A stretch of DNA of 64,000 bases. Origin: CAYLLT01 sp964384465. GTDB lineage: Bacteria > Planctomycetota > Phycisphaerae > UBA1845 > PWPN01. The translations under genes and the position numbers were made by a program. The stretch spans positions 60,449 through 124,448 of the forward strand of contig CAYLLT010000002.1 of NCBI GenBank assembly GCA_964384465.1, given 5' to 3'. Positions 8,059-17,492 of this stretch are shown here, one piece after another. Numbering within the stretch: the stretch's first letter is position 1; each line of letters starts with the position of its first letter. The notes beneath the pieces are model-generated. The model did not search any database and had not been told where the DNA came from. It saw only the letters and a program-made list of their open reading frames with translations.

Positions 8059-10344
8059 ATGCCGAAGCTGACTGACACCGAGAAGCAGGAAGTGCTTCGC
8101 TTCCTGGAGGCCGACAAGCCGCTGCCCGACAAGTACCGCTTCCTGCTGTTCGACGACAAGCGCGAGGTCGAGCTGGTCTGGAACGGCAAGACCAATGAGG
8201 TCTGCAACGTCGTCCTGCCGTTTCAGACCATCGAGCAGGTGGACGAGCCGCGGGCCGAGGGCCGGTCCACCGCCGACGACGCCCTGGCCGGCGGGCTGTT
8301 TGACTTCCGCGGCCGGCAGCTCAAGGGGTGGACGAACAAACTGATCTGGGGCGACAACAAGCTGATCCTCTCGTCGCTCAAGAACGGCCCGCTGCGCGAC
8401 GAGATCGAGCGCCAGGGCGGGCTGAAGCTGATTTACATCGACCCGCCCTTCGACGTCGGGGCCGACTTCTCGATGGACATCGAGATCGGCGACGAGACGT
8501 TCACCAAGAAGCCCGGCATCCTCGAAGAAATCGCCTACCGCGACACCTGGGGCAAAGGGGCCGATTCGTTCATCGCCATGATCTACGAACGGCTCATTCT
8601 CATGCGCGACCTGCTTGCGGAAGATGGAAGCATTTATGTGCACTGCGATTGGCGAGCCAACTCACATATCCGATTAGCTTGTGATGAAGTCTTCGGAAAG
8701 GACAGGTTGATCAATGAAATCACATGGAAACGCAGGTCAGGCGTTCTTGCCCAGTCCAAGCAATTTGGAGTCGTCACAGATTCGATTCTATTCTACGCTA
8801 AGACTGAGAAGTACGTGTTTGCGCCACCGGTCACCAAGGATGGTGCCGAGGAATACGTCGAAGAACGATTCAAGTACACAGATGAGAAGGGACGCCGATA
8901 TCGATTAAGTCCAATCGTCAGTCCCTCCTATAGCCCTACCCTCATCTACGAATACAAAGGATATCAACCACCAAGAACTGGATGGTCCTGCTCCGTTGAA
9001 ACAATGAAACGCTGGGAATCTGAGGGAAAGCTGGTCTTTCCGAAAGAGAAATCGCAGCGTATTCAGAGGAAGCAGTATTTGGACGAGTGGGAGGGAAGAC
9101 CGATCCAATCGCTCTGGGATTCGATCCCGCCTATCAACCCTCAAGCGATCGAACGCCTAGGATACGCAACTCAGAAACCCGAAGCGCTTCTCGAACGCAT
9201 CGTGGTGGCCTCTTCGATCGAAGGCGATCTCGTCGCCGACTTTTTCTGCGGTTCCGGGACTACGGCGGCGGTGGCGGAGAAGCTGGGACGCAAGTGGATC
9301 GTCAGCGACCTGGGCAAGTTCGCGATCCACACCACCCGCAAGCGGATGATCGGCGTGCAGCGCTCGCTCAAGGCCGAAGGAAAAGACTACCGCGCGTTCG
9401 AGATCCTCAACCTGGGCAAGTACGAGCGCCAGCACTTCATCGGCCTCAATCCGAATTTGCGTGAAGAACAGCAGCGTAAGCAGGTCGAAGAGAAGGAGGC
9501 GGCGTTTCTCGACCTGATCCTGCGCGCGTACCGCGCGGAGAAGACCAGCGGCTTTACCACGTTTCACGGCAAGAAGGCCGGCCGACTCGTGTCGGTCGGG
9601 CCGGTGAACCTGCCCGTCACGCGGCTGTTCGTCGAGGAGGTGATCCTCGAATGCCGCAAGAAACACATCACCAGGGTGGACATCCTCGGCTTCGAGTTCG
9701 AGATGGGCCTGTTCCCCAACGTGCTGGACGAGGCCCGGGCCAAGGGGATCGACATCGCGCCCAAGTACATCCCGGCCGAGGTGTTCGACAAGCGGGCCGT
9801 CGAGAAGAACCAGGTGGTCTTTCACGATGTCTCGTTCATCGAGGTCAAGCCGCACGTGAAGGGCAACACGGTGGCCGTGGAGCTGACGGATTTCTCGGTC
9901 CACTACTCGCAGGACTCGATCGCCAATGCCGAGGCGGAGCTTAAGCCCAAAGGCAGCCGGATCGTCGTCGAGAAGGGCCAGATCGTGAAAGTGGCCAAGG
10001 ACGGCCGGGGAGTCGTCAAGCGCGAGGTGCTCACCGGGAACTGGACGGACTGGATCGACTACTGGGCGGTGGACTTCGATTTCGAGAACAAGCGGGAGAT
10101 CATCCGCGTGCAGGACCCCGAGACCAAGGCGTGGGAAGAGAAGTGGACGGGGGATTTCATCTTCGAGAACGAATGGCAGAGCTTCCGCACGAAGAAGGAC
10201 CGCAGTCTGGAGCTCACGAGCATCTATAACGAGTGCGCGCCGGGCCGGCGCAAGGTGGCCGTGAAGGTGGTGGACATTTTCGGCAACGACACGATGACGA
10301 TTGTCGAGGTGAGCGTGGGGAACGGGAAGAAAGGGCGGAAATAA
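8059..10344 (+). CDS. mod: Type III restriction-modification, Mod (DNA methyltransferase)
   Basis: Protein of 761 residues. It is a beta-class amino-methyltransferase: the catalytic motif IV (YIDPPF, DPPF at residues 128-131) precedes the SAM-binding motif I (FFCGSGTT, residues 395-402), with the target-recognition region between them. A long C-terminal extension (about residues 450-761) is typical of the Mod subunits paired with large Res helicases. It methylates one strand of an asymmetric site and directs the Res subunit. The DNA from about 8620 to 9190 (residues about 188-377) is clearly richer in A+T than the flanks, pointing to a swapped recognition domain. The KilA-N and Res genes follow on the same strand. 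Confidence 0.93.
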   Translation: MPKLTDTEKQEVLRFLEADKPLPDKYRFLLFDDKREVELVWNGKTNEVCNVVLPFQTIEQVDEPRAEGRSTADDALAGGLFDFRGRQLKGWTNKLIWGDNKLILSSLKNGPLRDEIERQGGLKLIYIDPPFDVGADFSMDIEIGDETFTKKPGILEEIAYRDTWGKGADSFIAMIYERLILMRDLLAEDGSIYVHCDWRANSHIRLACDEVFGKDRLINEITWKRRSGVLAQSKQFGVVTDSILFYAKTEKYVFAPPVTKDGAEEYVEERFKYTDEKGRRYRLSPIVSPSYSPTLIYEYKGYQPPRTGWSCSVETMKRWESEGKLVFPKEKSQRIQRKQYLDEWEGRPIQSLWDSIPPINPQAIERLGYATQKPEALLERIVVASSIEGDLVADFFCGSGTTAAVAEKLGRKWIVSDLGKFAIHTTRKRMIGVQRSLKAEGKDYRAFEILNLGKYERQHFIGLNPNLREEQQRKQVEEKEAAFLDLILRAYRAEKTSGFTTFHGKKAGRLVSVGPVNLPVTRLFVEEVILECRKKHITRVDILGFEFEMGLFPNVLDEARAKGIDIAPKYIPAEVFDKRAVEKNQVVFHDVSFIEVKPHVKGNTVAVELTDFSVHYSQDSIANAEAELKPKGSRIVVEKGQIVKVAKDGRGVVKREVLTGNWTDWIDYWAVDFDFENKREIIRVQDPETKAWEEKWTGDFIFENEWQSFRTKKDRSLELTSIYNECAPGRRKVAVKVVDIFGNDTMTIVEVSVGNGKKGRK

Positions 10345-10365
10345 TGTCGGTCCGGATGACCATAT

Positions 10366-10379
10366 CGTTGATATCAACG
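10366..10379. promoter_or_regulatory. Perfect 14-bp palindrome before the KilA-N gene
   Basis: CGTTGATATCAACG is a perfect palindrome. A partial second copy, ACATCAACGACATGAT, follows about 30 bases later. Both lie in the 102-bp gap between Mod and the KilA-N gene. The arrangement resembles an operator for a DNA-binding protein, possibly the KilA-N product itself; no footprint evidence exists. Confidence 0.4.
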
Positions 10380-10446
10380 ACATGGTGCGTTTGATGATCA
10401 ATTCGGTGACATCAACGACATGATCGATTCGTGACGGAGAACCGTC

Positions 10447-11265
10447 GTGGCGAAAATGAATGTGTTGAGCACGCAGATCACCGTTCAGCGGCGCGCGGAG
10501 CAGGACTACATCAGCCTGACCGATATCGCACGCTATAAGGATGCAGAACGGACTGACTACCTGATCATGAATTGGATGCGGAATCGGAACACGATCGAGT
10601 TCCTGGGCATCTGGGAACACCTGAACAACCCGGCGTTTAATCCCATCGAATTCGATGGGATTAAACGTCAGGCGGGACTAAACAGCTTCATCCTTACTGT
10701 TAAAACCTGGGTGGAGCGGACGGGCGCGATAGGCATCGTTTCAAGACCAGGTCGATACGGCGGCACTTTCGCCCACGCCGACATCGCCTTCGAGTTCGCA
10801 TCGTGGGTGTCGGTCGAGTTCAAGCTCTACTTGATAAAGGAGTTCCAGCGGCTCAAGGAGGAGGAGCGCCGGACGCTCGACTGGGACGTCCGCCGGAACC
10901 TGGCGAAGATCAATTACCGCATTCATACCGATGCGATCAAGGCCAATCTGATTCCCCCGGAACTCACGAGCGTTCAGACCAGCCACGTCTACGCGAATGA
11001 AGCGGACGTGCTGAATGTGGCATTGTTCGGCATGACCGCGAAGCAATGGCGCGATACCCACCCCGGAGCAAAAGGCAACATCCGCGATGAAGCCAACGGC
11101 GCGCAGCTCGTCTGCCTGTCGAACCTTGAAAGCCTGAACGCCGAGTTGATCAAGCAGGGGATGGCGCAGTCCGACCGGCTGCGGAGGCTCAACACAATCG
11201 CGATCGACCAGATGAAACTCCTGGTGGATGACGTTGGCATCAAGCGGTTGAAAGGCGGCAAGTGA
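10447..11265 (+). CDS. KilA-N domain protein within the type III operon
   Basis: Protein of 272 residues from a GTG at 10447 with GGAG upstream. The N-terminal half matches KilA-N domains: DYISLTDIARYKD, DYLIMNWMRNRNTIEFLGIWEHLNN, TVKTWVERTGAIGIVSRPGRYGGTFAHADIAFEFASW. KilA-N is a DNA-binding domain first found in phage and large DNA viruses. The C-terminal half (NLAKINYRIHTDAIKANLIP...VLNVALFGMTAKQWRD) is a conserved extension often seen with it. Its stop codon touches the Res start codon, so it is co-expressed with restriction. A regulatory or specificity-modulating role is inference. Confidence 0.85.
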   Translation: MAKMNVLSTQITVQRRAEQDYISLTDIARYKDAERTDYLIMNWMRNRNTIEFLGIWEHLNNPAFNPIEFDGIKRQAGLNSFILTVKTWVERTGAIGIVSRPGRYGGTFAHADIAFEFASWVSVEFKLYLIKEFQRLKEEERRTLDWDVRRNLAKINYRIHTDAIKANLIPPELTSVQTSHVYANEADVLNVALFGMTAKQWRDTHPGAKGNIRDEANGAQLVCLSNLESLNAELIKQGMAQSDRLRRLNTIAIDQMKLLVDDVGIKRLKGGK

Positions 11266-13947
11266 ATGGCGCTGCACCCTGATTTCCCGCACTCGCCCCA
11301 CGCGATCCTCGACCCTTCCATCCGCTGGTTCCCGGCGGACGAGGCGCTGCGCGAGACGTCCGCCGACAAGCTCATGGCCCCGCTCGTGCCGCAACTGCGC
11401 CGAAAGGTCAAGGAGTTCCGCGACGCCGGCTATGTCGGAGCGGCCGGCACCAGCAGGAGCCTGCTCAACTGGTGGTTCAACACGCCGCACCTGCTGGAAC
11501 AGGCGGACGGCGCCATGTCGCCGTTCGAGTACTTCTTCGCCCAGCGCGAGGCGATCGAGACCATCATCTACCTCGTTGACGTGATCGGGGCGAAGGACAA
11601 GCACGACCTGATGCGCTTCGACAGCAGCGGATACGTCTCGGGCGGTATGTTCACCGAGACCTGGCGGCGCTACGTGGTAAAGATGGCGACGGGAACCGGT
11701 AAGACCAAGGCTTTGAGCCTCGTGCTGGCGTGGAGCTTCTATCACAAGCTCTACGAGCCGGAATCGGAGATGTCGCGCAACTTTCTCGTCATCACGCCGA
11801 ACATCATCGTGCTGGACCGCGTCTACCGGGACTTCAAGGGTCTGACCATCTTTTTTAAGGACCCCGTGCTTCCCGACAACGGCTTCGATGGGCACAACTG
11901 GCGGGATGACTTCCAGTTGACGCTGCACCTTCAGGACGACGTGCGCGTCACCCAGCCGACGGGCAACATTTTCCTGACCAACATTCACCGCGTCTACGCC
12001 GGCGACGACGTGCCGCCGTCGGCCGACGACGAGAACACGATGGAGTATTTCCTCGGCCGCAGACCCACCGGCGCGACGACGGATTCCAACGTGGACCTGG
12101 GGACGATCGTACGCGACATCGACGAGCTGATGATCTTGAACGATGAGGCCCACCACATTCACGATGAGAAGCTGGCGTGGTTCAAGTCGATTCAGGACAT
12201 CCACAACAAGCTGCTTCAGAAGGACGGGCGGCTGTCGCTTCAGGTGGACGTGACGGCGACCCCCAAGCACAACAACGGCGCGATCTTCGTGCAGACGGTG
12301 GCGGATTATCCGCTGGTCGAGGCGATCTGGCAGAACGTCGTCAAGCATCCGGTGCTGCCGGATGCGCCCAGCCGGGCAAAGCTCTCCGAGCGGCAGAGCG
12401 CCAAATACACCGAGAAGTATGCGGACTATCTGGACCTGGGCGTGATCGAGTGGCGCAAGACATACGAGGAGCACGCGAAGGTCGGCAAGAAAGCCGTGCT
12501 GTTCGTCATGACCGACGACACGCGCAACTGCGACGAAGTCGCGCAGTACCTCGAAGGGCATTTTCAGGACCTTAAGGGCACGGTGCTGGTCATTCACACG
12601 AAGGAGAACGGTGAGATTTCCGAAGCCTCCAGCGGCAAGGCGAAGGAAGAGCTTGAACGATTGCGGGGCCTGGCCAACACGATCGACGAAGCCGACAGCC
12701 CGTACAAGGCGATCGTCTCCGTGCTCATGCTCAAGGAAGGGTGGGATGTGCGCAACGTGACGACCATTGTGGGACTCCGCGCCTACGTGGCCAAGAGCAA
12801 CATCCTGCCGGAGCAGACGCTGGGGCGGGGCCTGAGGAAGATGTATCCCGGCGGCGTCGAGGAGTACGTGAGTGTCGTCGGCACCAACGCGTTCATGGAG
12901 TTCGTCGAGTCGATTCAGGCGGAAGGCGTCGAGCTGGAACGCAAGGCTATGGGAGAAGACACGAAGCCCAAAGCGCCGCTGGTCGTGGAAGTGGACAACG
13001 AGAACGAAACCAAGGACCTCGAATCCCTCGACATCGAAATACCCGTGCTGTCGCCCCGCGTATACCGCGAATACAAGAACCTCACCGAGCTGGACGTGAC
13101 GAAGTTCGGCCATCAGCGCGTGATTCACCAGCATTTCAGCGAGGAGGAGCAGCGGGAGATCGTCTTCAAGGACATCACCACGGGCGAAGTGACGCATACG
13201 ACGATCCTCGACACGGCCGGTGTCGCCGACTATCGCAGCGTGATCGGCTACTTCGCGCAGACGATCATGAAGGAGCTGCGGCTCGTCAGCGGGTATGACG
13301 TGCTGTATGGGAAGGTCAAGACGTTCGTGCAGGATGAGCTGTTCGACAGGTCGGTGGACCTGGAAAGCCCGAACACCTTGCGCAACCTGTCGGAGCTGGC
13401 GGCGACGAAGACGGTGCTTGATGCGTTCAAGAAGGCCGTGAACGCGTTGACCGTGCGGGAGAAAGGGGACGCCGAAATCAGGGATACCATCAAGCTGCGG
13501 CAGACGCGCCCGTTCGTCGCGAAGGATCAGCCTTACCTGATGCCGAAGAAGAGCGTGTTCAACCGCATCATCGGCGACAACGGATTTGAGTTGAGCTTCG
13601 CCAGCCATCTCGAAAAATGGAACGATGTCGCCTCATTTTCCAAGAATTACCTCGCCGTGGGCTTCAAGCTCGACTACGTGAGAGAGAACGGCGATATCTC
13701 CAATTACATTCCCGACTTTTTCGTCAAGCTGACCGACGGCCGCGTTGTCGTCGTGGAGACCAAGGGGCGGGAAGAGCTCGATCTCCCGCAGAAGATGGCC
13801 CGTCTGAGGCAATGGTGCCAGGATGTCAACCGCGTCGAGGGCAAGGACCGGTTTGACTTTGTCTATGTGGATCAGGAGAGCTTCGAGAAGCACGAAGTAA
13901 CAAGCTTCAACGCCTTGTTGGCATCGTTTCGGGAGTACAAGGAATGA
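11266..13947 (+). CDS. res: Type III restriction-modification, Res (helicase-nuclease)
   Basis: Protein of 893 residues. It is a superfamily 2 helicase: Walker A MATGTGKT (residues 140-147), DEAH (293-296), VTATPK, and motif VI QTLGRGLRK (517-525). A C-terminal PD-(D/E)XK nuclease is visible as PDFFVKL (from residue 816) and VVVETKG (E831, K833). Res subunits couple ATP hydrolysis to DNA cleavage beyond unmethylated sites, in complex with Mod. The ATG at 11266 directly abuts the TGA of the KilA-N gene. Composition is uniform and GC-rich, unlike the recognition region of Mod. Confidence 0.93.
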   Translation: MALHPDFPHSPHAILDPSIRWFPADEALRETSADKLMAPLVPQLRRKVKEFRDAGYVGAAGTSRSLLNWWFNTPHLLEQADGAMSPFEYFFAQREAIETIIYLVDVIGAKDKHDLMRFDSSGYVSGGMFTETWRRYVVKMATGTGKTKALSLVLAWSFYHKLYEPESEMSRNFLVITPNIIVLDRVYRDFKGLTIFFKDPVLPDNGFDGHNWRDDFQLTLHLQDDVRVTQPTGNIFLTNIHRVYAGDDVPPSADDENTMEYFLGRRPTGATTDSNVDLGTIVRDIDELMILNDEAHHIHDEKLAWFKSIQDIHNKLLQKDGRLSLQVDVTATPKHNNGAIFVQTVADYPLVEAIWQNVVKHPVLPDAPSRAKLSERQSAKYTEKYADYLDLGVIEWRKTYEEHAKVGKKAVLFVMTDDTRNCDEVAQYLEGHFQDLKGTVLVIHTKENGEISEASSGKAKEELERLRGLANTIDEADSPYKAIVSVLMLKEGWDVRNVTTIVGLRAYVAKSNILPEQTLGRGLRKMYPGGVEEYVSVVGTNAFMEFVESIQAEGVELERKAMGEDTKPKAPLVVEVDNENETKDLESLDIEIPVLSPRVYREYKNLTELDVTKFGHQRVIHQHFSEEEQREIVFKDITTGEVTHTTILDTAGVADYRSVIGYFAQTIMKELRLVSGYDVLYGKVKTFVQDELFDRSVDLESPNTLRNLSELAATKTVLDAFKKAVNALTVREKGDAEIRDTIKLRQTRPFVAKDQPYLMPKKSVFNRIIGDNGFELSFASHLEKWNDVASFSKNYLAVGFKLDYVRENGDISNYIPDFFVKLTDGRVVVVETKGREELDLPQKMARLRQWCQDVNRVEGKDRFDFVYVDQESFEKHEVTSFNALLASFREYKE

Positions 13948-14292
13948 AAGCAACGAGCGGGCCGGGCCCTGAGTAGACCAGAATGCGTGAGCCCCGCCTC
14001 GTTCCGTACAATGCCCCTCCGTACGGAACGCCCGCTGTGTTATCAATCGATTGGAGGGAGCGCGTGCTCCGCCAGGGGGAAATGAACATGCCGCAAATAG
14101 CGCCACAACCAAACGAAGCCGTGCAAACGCGTTTTAACCCCCGCTGCGCGGGTTTTCTCACTTTTCATCTCTCACTTCTCACCTCACCGAGAGTCGAAAG
14201 CTTGAATGCGCGTACAACCGACATTACCATGACGGCACTGTCAGGGTCACAAAGAAGCGAATCAGCTCACCTGTATTCTGGAGGAATCGGTT
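13948..14292. other. Intergenic stretch of 345 bp after the type III operon
   Basis: Contains a perfect 9-bp inverted repeat GTTCCGTAC at 14001-14009 and 14021-14029, and a hairpin-like AACCCCCGC-TGC-GCGGGTTTT near 14132, which ends in a short T run and could terminate the operon. The last bases hold TGGAGGAAT, the ribosome site of the next gene. No supported open frame. Confidence 0.5.
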
Positions 14293-15771
14293 ATGGCACG
14301 GATCACGCGTCGTCGATTTCTGGGCACGTCACTGGCCGCGGCCGGGGGCGCGTTTGTACTGCCCCGCTCGAAGGTGCTCGGCAACGTCCTGGGGGCGAAT
14401 AATCGCATCCGCGTCGCCGTCGCGGGGTTCAACGGCCGGGGGAAGTCGCATATCGACGCCTGGCTGGGCATGAAGGATCAGGGCGTCGAGCTGATCTACC
14501 TGGTCGATCCGGATACCACCCTGTTTGATCCGATGCTCAAACACATCCAGAGCAAGGGCGCCAGCGCGCCGAAGGTGACGCAGGATGTCCGCAAGGCGCT
14601 GGACGACAAGAATCTCGATGCCATCTCGATCGCCACGCCGAACCACTGGCATTCACTCATGACCATCTGGGCCTGCCAGGCGGGCAAAGACGTTTATGTC
14701 GAAAAGCCGCTCAGCCACAACATCCACGAAGGCCGCCTGGCGGTGGACGCCGCCCGAAAATATAAGCGCATCGTGCAGCACGGTACGCAGAGCCGTAGCG
14801 AAGGTGAATCGCCCCGCGCGATAGCGGCCATCCATTCCGGAAAGTTAGGAAAGCTTCTGCTCGCCCGCGGCCTGTGCTACAAGTCCGGCGGGGGGCTCGC
14901 CACGCGAGGCGACATCGGCTTCGCCGAAGCCCAGGCCCCGCCCGCAACGCTGGATTTCGACCTGTGGCTGGGTCCCGCTCCGAAACAATCGTACCATAAA
15001 AATCTGGTTCCATACCGTTGGCACTGGTTCTGGGATTTCGGCAACGGCGACATCGGCAACCAGGGCGTGCACCAGATAGACGTGGGCCGGTGGGGCATCA
15101 AAGGCGCGACGCTGCCCAAGAGCGTGATCTGCGTGGGCGGCCGCTTCGGTCCCGCGGACCAGGGCCAGACGGCCAATACGCAAATTGCCATCTTCGATTA
15201 CGGGCATACCCAGCTCATCTTCGAGGTCCGCGGGCTTAAGAGCGAGCCGTACGGGAAATGCCGCAACGGCAGCGATAACGTCTTTGTGCTCGAGAAAGGC
15301 ACGATCGCCAGCGGCCGCTTTTATCCCAAGGGCAGCAATGAGCCCGAGCCGCTGCCCGATGTTCCCGTCAAGTTCGGCCCCGGCAAAGGCCCGTTCGGCA
15401 ACTTCATCGCCGCCGTCCGCAGCCGCAAACACACCGACCTCAACGCCGATGTCCTCGAAGGGCACTACTCCGCCGCACTGTGCCACCTGGCCAACGCTTC
15501 GTACCGCCTCGGCGAGAAGGTGCCGTTCAACAAGAAGACAAAAGCGTTCGGCGACAACAAGGAAGCCTACGAGGCGCTGGCCCGGATGGAGGAGCACCTG
15601 ACCAGCAATGGCATCTTTTCAAAACTTGCGGAGACGGATTATCTACTCGGCCGCAAGCTGACAATCAATCCCGAATCCGAATCACTGACCGACGACAAGA
15701 ATGCCAACGACCTGCTCGCCGGCCGCAAGCAGTATCGCGAGCCGTTCGTGCTGCCGGTGAAGCTGGCGTAA
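14293..15771 (+). CDS. Gfo/Idh/MocA oxidoreductase, Tat-exported
   Basis: Protein of 492 residues with a strong ribosome site (TGGAGGAAT). The N-terminus ITRRRFLGTSLAAAGGAFVLP is a twin-arginine signal, so the enzyme folds with its nucleotide and is exported. The Rossmann region is IRVAVAGFNGRGKSHIDAW, followed by AISIATPNHWHSLM and the catalytic-lysine motif VEKPLSH. The C-terminal half is the alpha/beta Gfo/Idh/MocA domain. Planctomycetes carry many such exported paralogues, thought to oxidise sugars or cyclitols; the substrate is unknown. It faces the next oxidoreductase with stop codons back to back. Confidence 0.88.
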   Translation: MARITRRRFLGTSLAAAGGAFVLPRSKVLGNVLGANNRIRVAVAGFNGRGKSHIDAWLGMKDQGVELIYLVDPDTTLFDPMLKHIQSKGASAPKVTQDVRKALDDKNLDAISIATPNHWHSLMTIWACQAGKDVYVEKPLSHNIHEGRLAVDAARKYKRIVQHGTQSRSEGESPRAIAAIHSGKLGKLLLARGLCYKSGGGLATRGDIGFAEAQAPPATLDFDLWLGPAPKQSYHKNLVPYRWHWFWDFGNGDIGNQGVHQIDVGRWGIKGATLPKSVICVGGRFGPADQGQTANTQIAIFDYGHTQLIFEVRGLKSEPYGKCRNGSDNVFVLEKGTIASGRFYPKGSNEPEPLPDVPVKFGPGKGPFGNFIAAVRSRKHTDLNADVLEGHYSAALCHLANASYRLGEKVPFNKKTKAFGDNKEAYEALARMEEHLTSNGIFSKLAETDYLLGRKLTINPESESLTDDKNANDLLAGRKQYREPFVLPVKLA

Positions 15772-16962
15772 TTATTTCACATCGCTGACCTTCACCGCGC
15801 AGCGGTTCTGCGCGGACTGCATCGCCGCTTCGAGGACGCGCTGCGTCTCGAATGCGTCGGCGAAATCGGGCATGGGCACCACCGGCTTGCCGCCGCCCAT
15901 CATGTTCATCATGTCGGCCACCATGTTGACGAACGAATGTTCGTAGCCGAGCACGTGTGCGTCCGGCCACCACGCTTCGGCGTACGGATGGTTGCCGGCC
16001 GACGTGCACATGATCCGCTTCCAGCCGGCCGTTCGCGGGCCTTCGTTCGCGTCGTACCACCAGAGCAGGTTCATGTCCTCGAAATTGAACCGGACGGCGC
16101 CCTTCTCGCAGTTGACCTCGATGCCGTTCGCGTTCTGGTTGCCGGTGGCGAAGCGCGTCGCCTCGAACGTGCACAGGCCGCCGCCCGCCAGCCGGCCGCA
16201 CAGGATGATGGCGTCATCGACATCGACCTTGCCCTTGCGGCTGCCGCCCTTGGTACCGGCCGCGATCAGGCCCGCCGCCCCGACCGTCGGCAGCGTCCGC
16301 TCGTTGATGAAAGTCGCCGTCGCCGCGCCGCACACCTCGGCGATCTCCTCGCCGGTGATGAAGCGGGCCATGTCGATGATGTGCGCGTTGAGGTCGCCGT
16401 TGGCGCCGGAGCCGGAAACTTTCTTGTCGAAGCGCCAGATCAGCGGCACGTCCGGCCCCGCCCAGCCCTGGAGATAAACGGCTCGCGCGTGATACACCTT
16501 GCCGAGCTTGCCGCCCGCGACCATCTGATGGGCCAATGCCACCGCCGGGCACCGCCGGTAGTTGTACCATACGAACGTCTTCTGGTTTTTCGCTTTCTTG
16601 GCCGCCTTGGCCATCTCGCGGGCGTCATCCAGCGTGCCGGCCAGCGGCTTCTCGCAGGCGACGTTCTTGCCCGCCTCGAGCATCATCACCGCGTGCTCGC
16701 GGTGCACGTTGTTCGGCGTACCGATGTCCACGAAAGGAATCTCTTTATTGCGGGTGATGTCTTTCAGGTCCGTGGTGTGGTGCTTCCAGCCCCAGGTGCG
16801 GGCAAACTCCGCCAGTTCCTCGCGGTTCCGCCCGGCGATGGTGTGCATGACCGGCTCGCACGCCAGGTTGCGGAAGAATTTCGGCGCTTTCAGGTACGCA
16901 TTGCTGTGCGCCCGCCCCATGAATTTCTGCCCGATCAACGCGACGTTACAGACTTTGGACAT
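15772..16962 (-). CDS. Gfo/Idh/MocA oxidoreductase, cytoplasmic
   Basis: Protein of 396 residues without a signal peptide. Motifs are VALIGQKFMGRAHSNAY (nucleotide binding), FVDIGTPNNVHREHAV, and CEKPLAGT with the catalytic lysine. Cysteine-rich and tryptophan-rich segments (AEAWWPDAHVLGYEHSFVN) resemble the planctomycete sugar or inositol dehydrogenase-like subgroup. The TAA stop abuts that of the convergent exported paralogue with no base between, so any terminator must lie inside coding sequence. The substrate is unknown. Confidence 0.87.
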   Translation of the reverse strand: MSKVCNVALIGQKFMGRAHSNAYLKAPKFFRNLACEPVMHTIAGRNREELAEFARTWGWKHHTTDLKDITRNKEIPFVDIGTPNNVHREHAVMMLEAGKNVACEKPLAGTLDDAREMAKAAKKAKNQKTFVWYNYRRCPAVALAHQMVAGGKLGKVYHARAVYLQGWAGPDVPLIWRFDKKVSGSGANGDLNAHIIDMARFITGEEIAEVCGAATATFINERTLPTVGAAGLIAAGTKGGSRKGKVDVDDAIILCGRLAGGGLCTFEATRFATGNQNANGIEVNCEKGAVRFNFEDMNLLWWYDANEGPRTAGWKRIMCTSAGNHPYAEAWWPDAHVLGYEHSFVNMVADMMNMMGGGKPVVPMPDFADAFETQRVLEAAMQSAQNRCAVKVSDVK

Positions 16963-17145
16963 TGTGCTGATCTCCTATGAACGCTACAGGGGCTGTGTAG
17001 ACCCGCTCCTGGCCGCCTTCTCCAGTGAACAAGCGGTAAGCCTGTTGGGACAACCGGTATAGCGGGACCGAATAAAACCCGCAAGAGATTATCTCATCAA
17101 CGAAATATCATGACACGTCCAAGCCTGAAAAGCAGTTATCCCCGT

Positions 17146-17183
17146 TTGCTTTTCGGCGGATTTGAGTACATAATATACTCACC
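17146..17183 (+). promoter_or_regulatory. Promoter and operator of the second higBA pair
   Basis: A -35-like TTGCTT (17146-17151) and -10-like CATAAT (17169-17174) are 17 bases apart. The -10 box lies inside an imperfect palindrome GAGTACATAATATACTC (17164-17180). The toxin GTG follows at 17184, ten bases after the -10 box, so the mRNA would be leaderless or nearly so. The same layout precedes the first pair, with a different palindrome sequence. Confidence 0.6.
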
Positions 17184-17492
17184 GTGCGGATCATCAGTCG
17201 CAGGCGATTGCGCGAATTCTGGGAGCAGCATCCCGACGCGGAGGTTCCGCTAACGGCGTGGCACAAGCTTGTTGAAGAGGCGGATTGGGCTAATTTTGCC
17301 CAGCTCAGGCGGGTGTTTCCCCATGCCGATCAGGTCTCGGTCAAAAGTGGAAACACTGTAACGGTATTCAATATCAGGGGTAACAAGTATCGGCTCGTTT
17401 GCAGCGTCGTCTACCCGAAGCATCTCGTCTTCACGCTCATGGTGATGACGCATGCCGATTATGATCGGGAGAAATGGAAGGATCAGCTATGA
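17184..17492 (+). CDS. higB: HigB-family toxin, second pair
   Basis: Protein of 102 residues from a GTG at 17184. It matches the HigB family throughout: MRIISRRRLREFWEQHPDAEVPLTAWHKLVEEADWANF, RRVFPHADQV, VFNIRGNKYRLVCSVVY and the C-terminal MTHADYDREKW. It is a closer fit to the family consensus than the first copy. There is no room for a ribosome site between the predicted promoter and the GTG. The stop overlaps the antitoxin ATG (ATGA), which implies translational coupling. Confidence 0.9.
   Translation: MRIISRRRLREFWEQHPDAEVPLTAWHKLVEEADWANFAQLRRVFPHADQVSVKSGNTVTVFNIRGNKYRLVCSVVYPKHLVFTLMVMTHADYDREKWKDQL

Noticed and set aside
10741..13608. Long minus-strand open frame (955 codons) opposite the Res gene
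   Set aside because: It is antisense to a clear helicase-nuclease with all motifs, has no recognisable domain, and is the expected shadow of GC-rich codons.
15937..16980. Plus-strand open frame of 347 codons opposite the second oxidoreductase
   Set aside because: The minus strand contains the Rossmann and EKP motifs; the plus-strand product has no family features.
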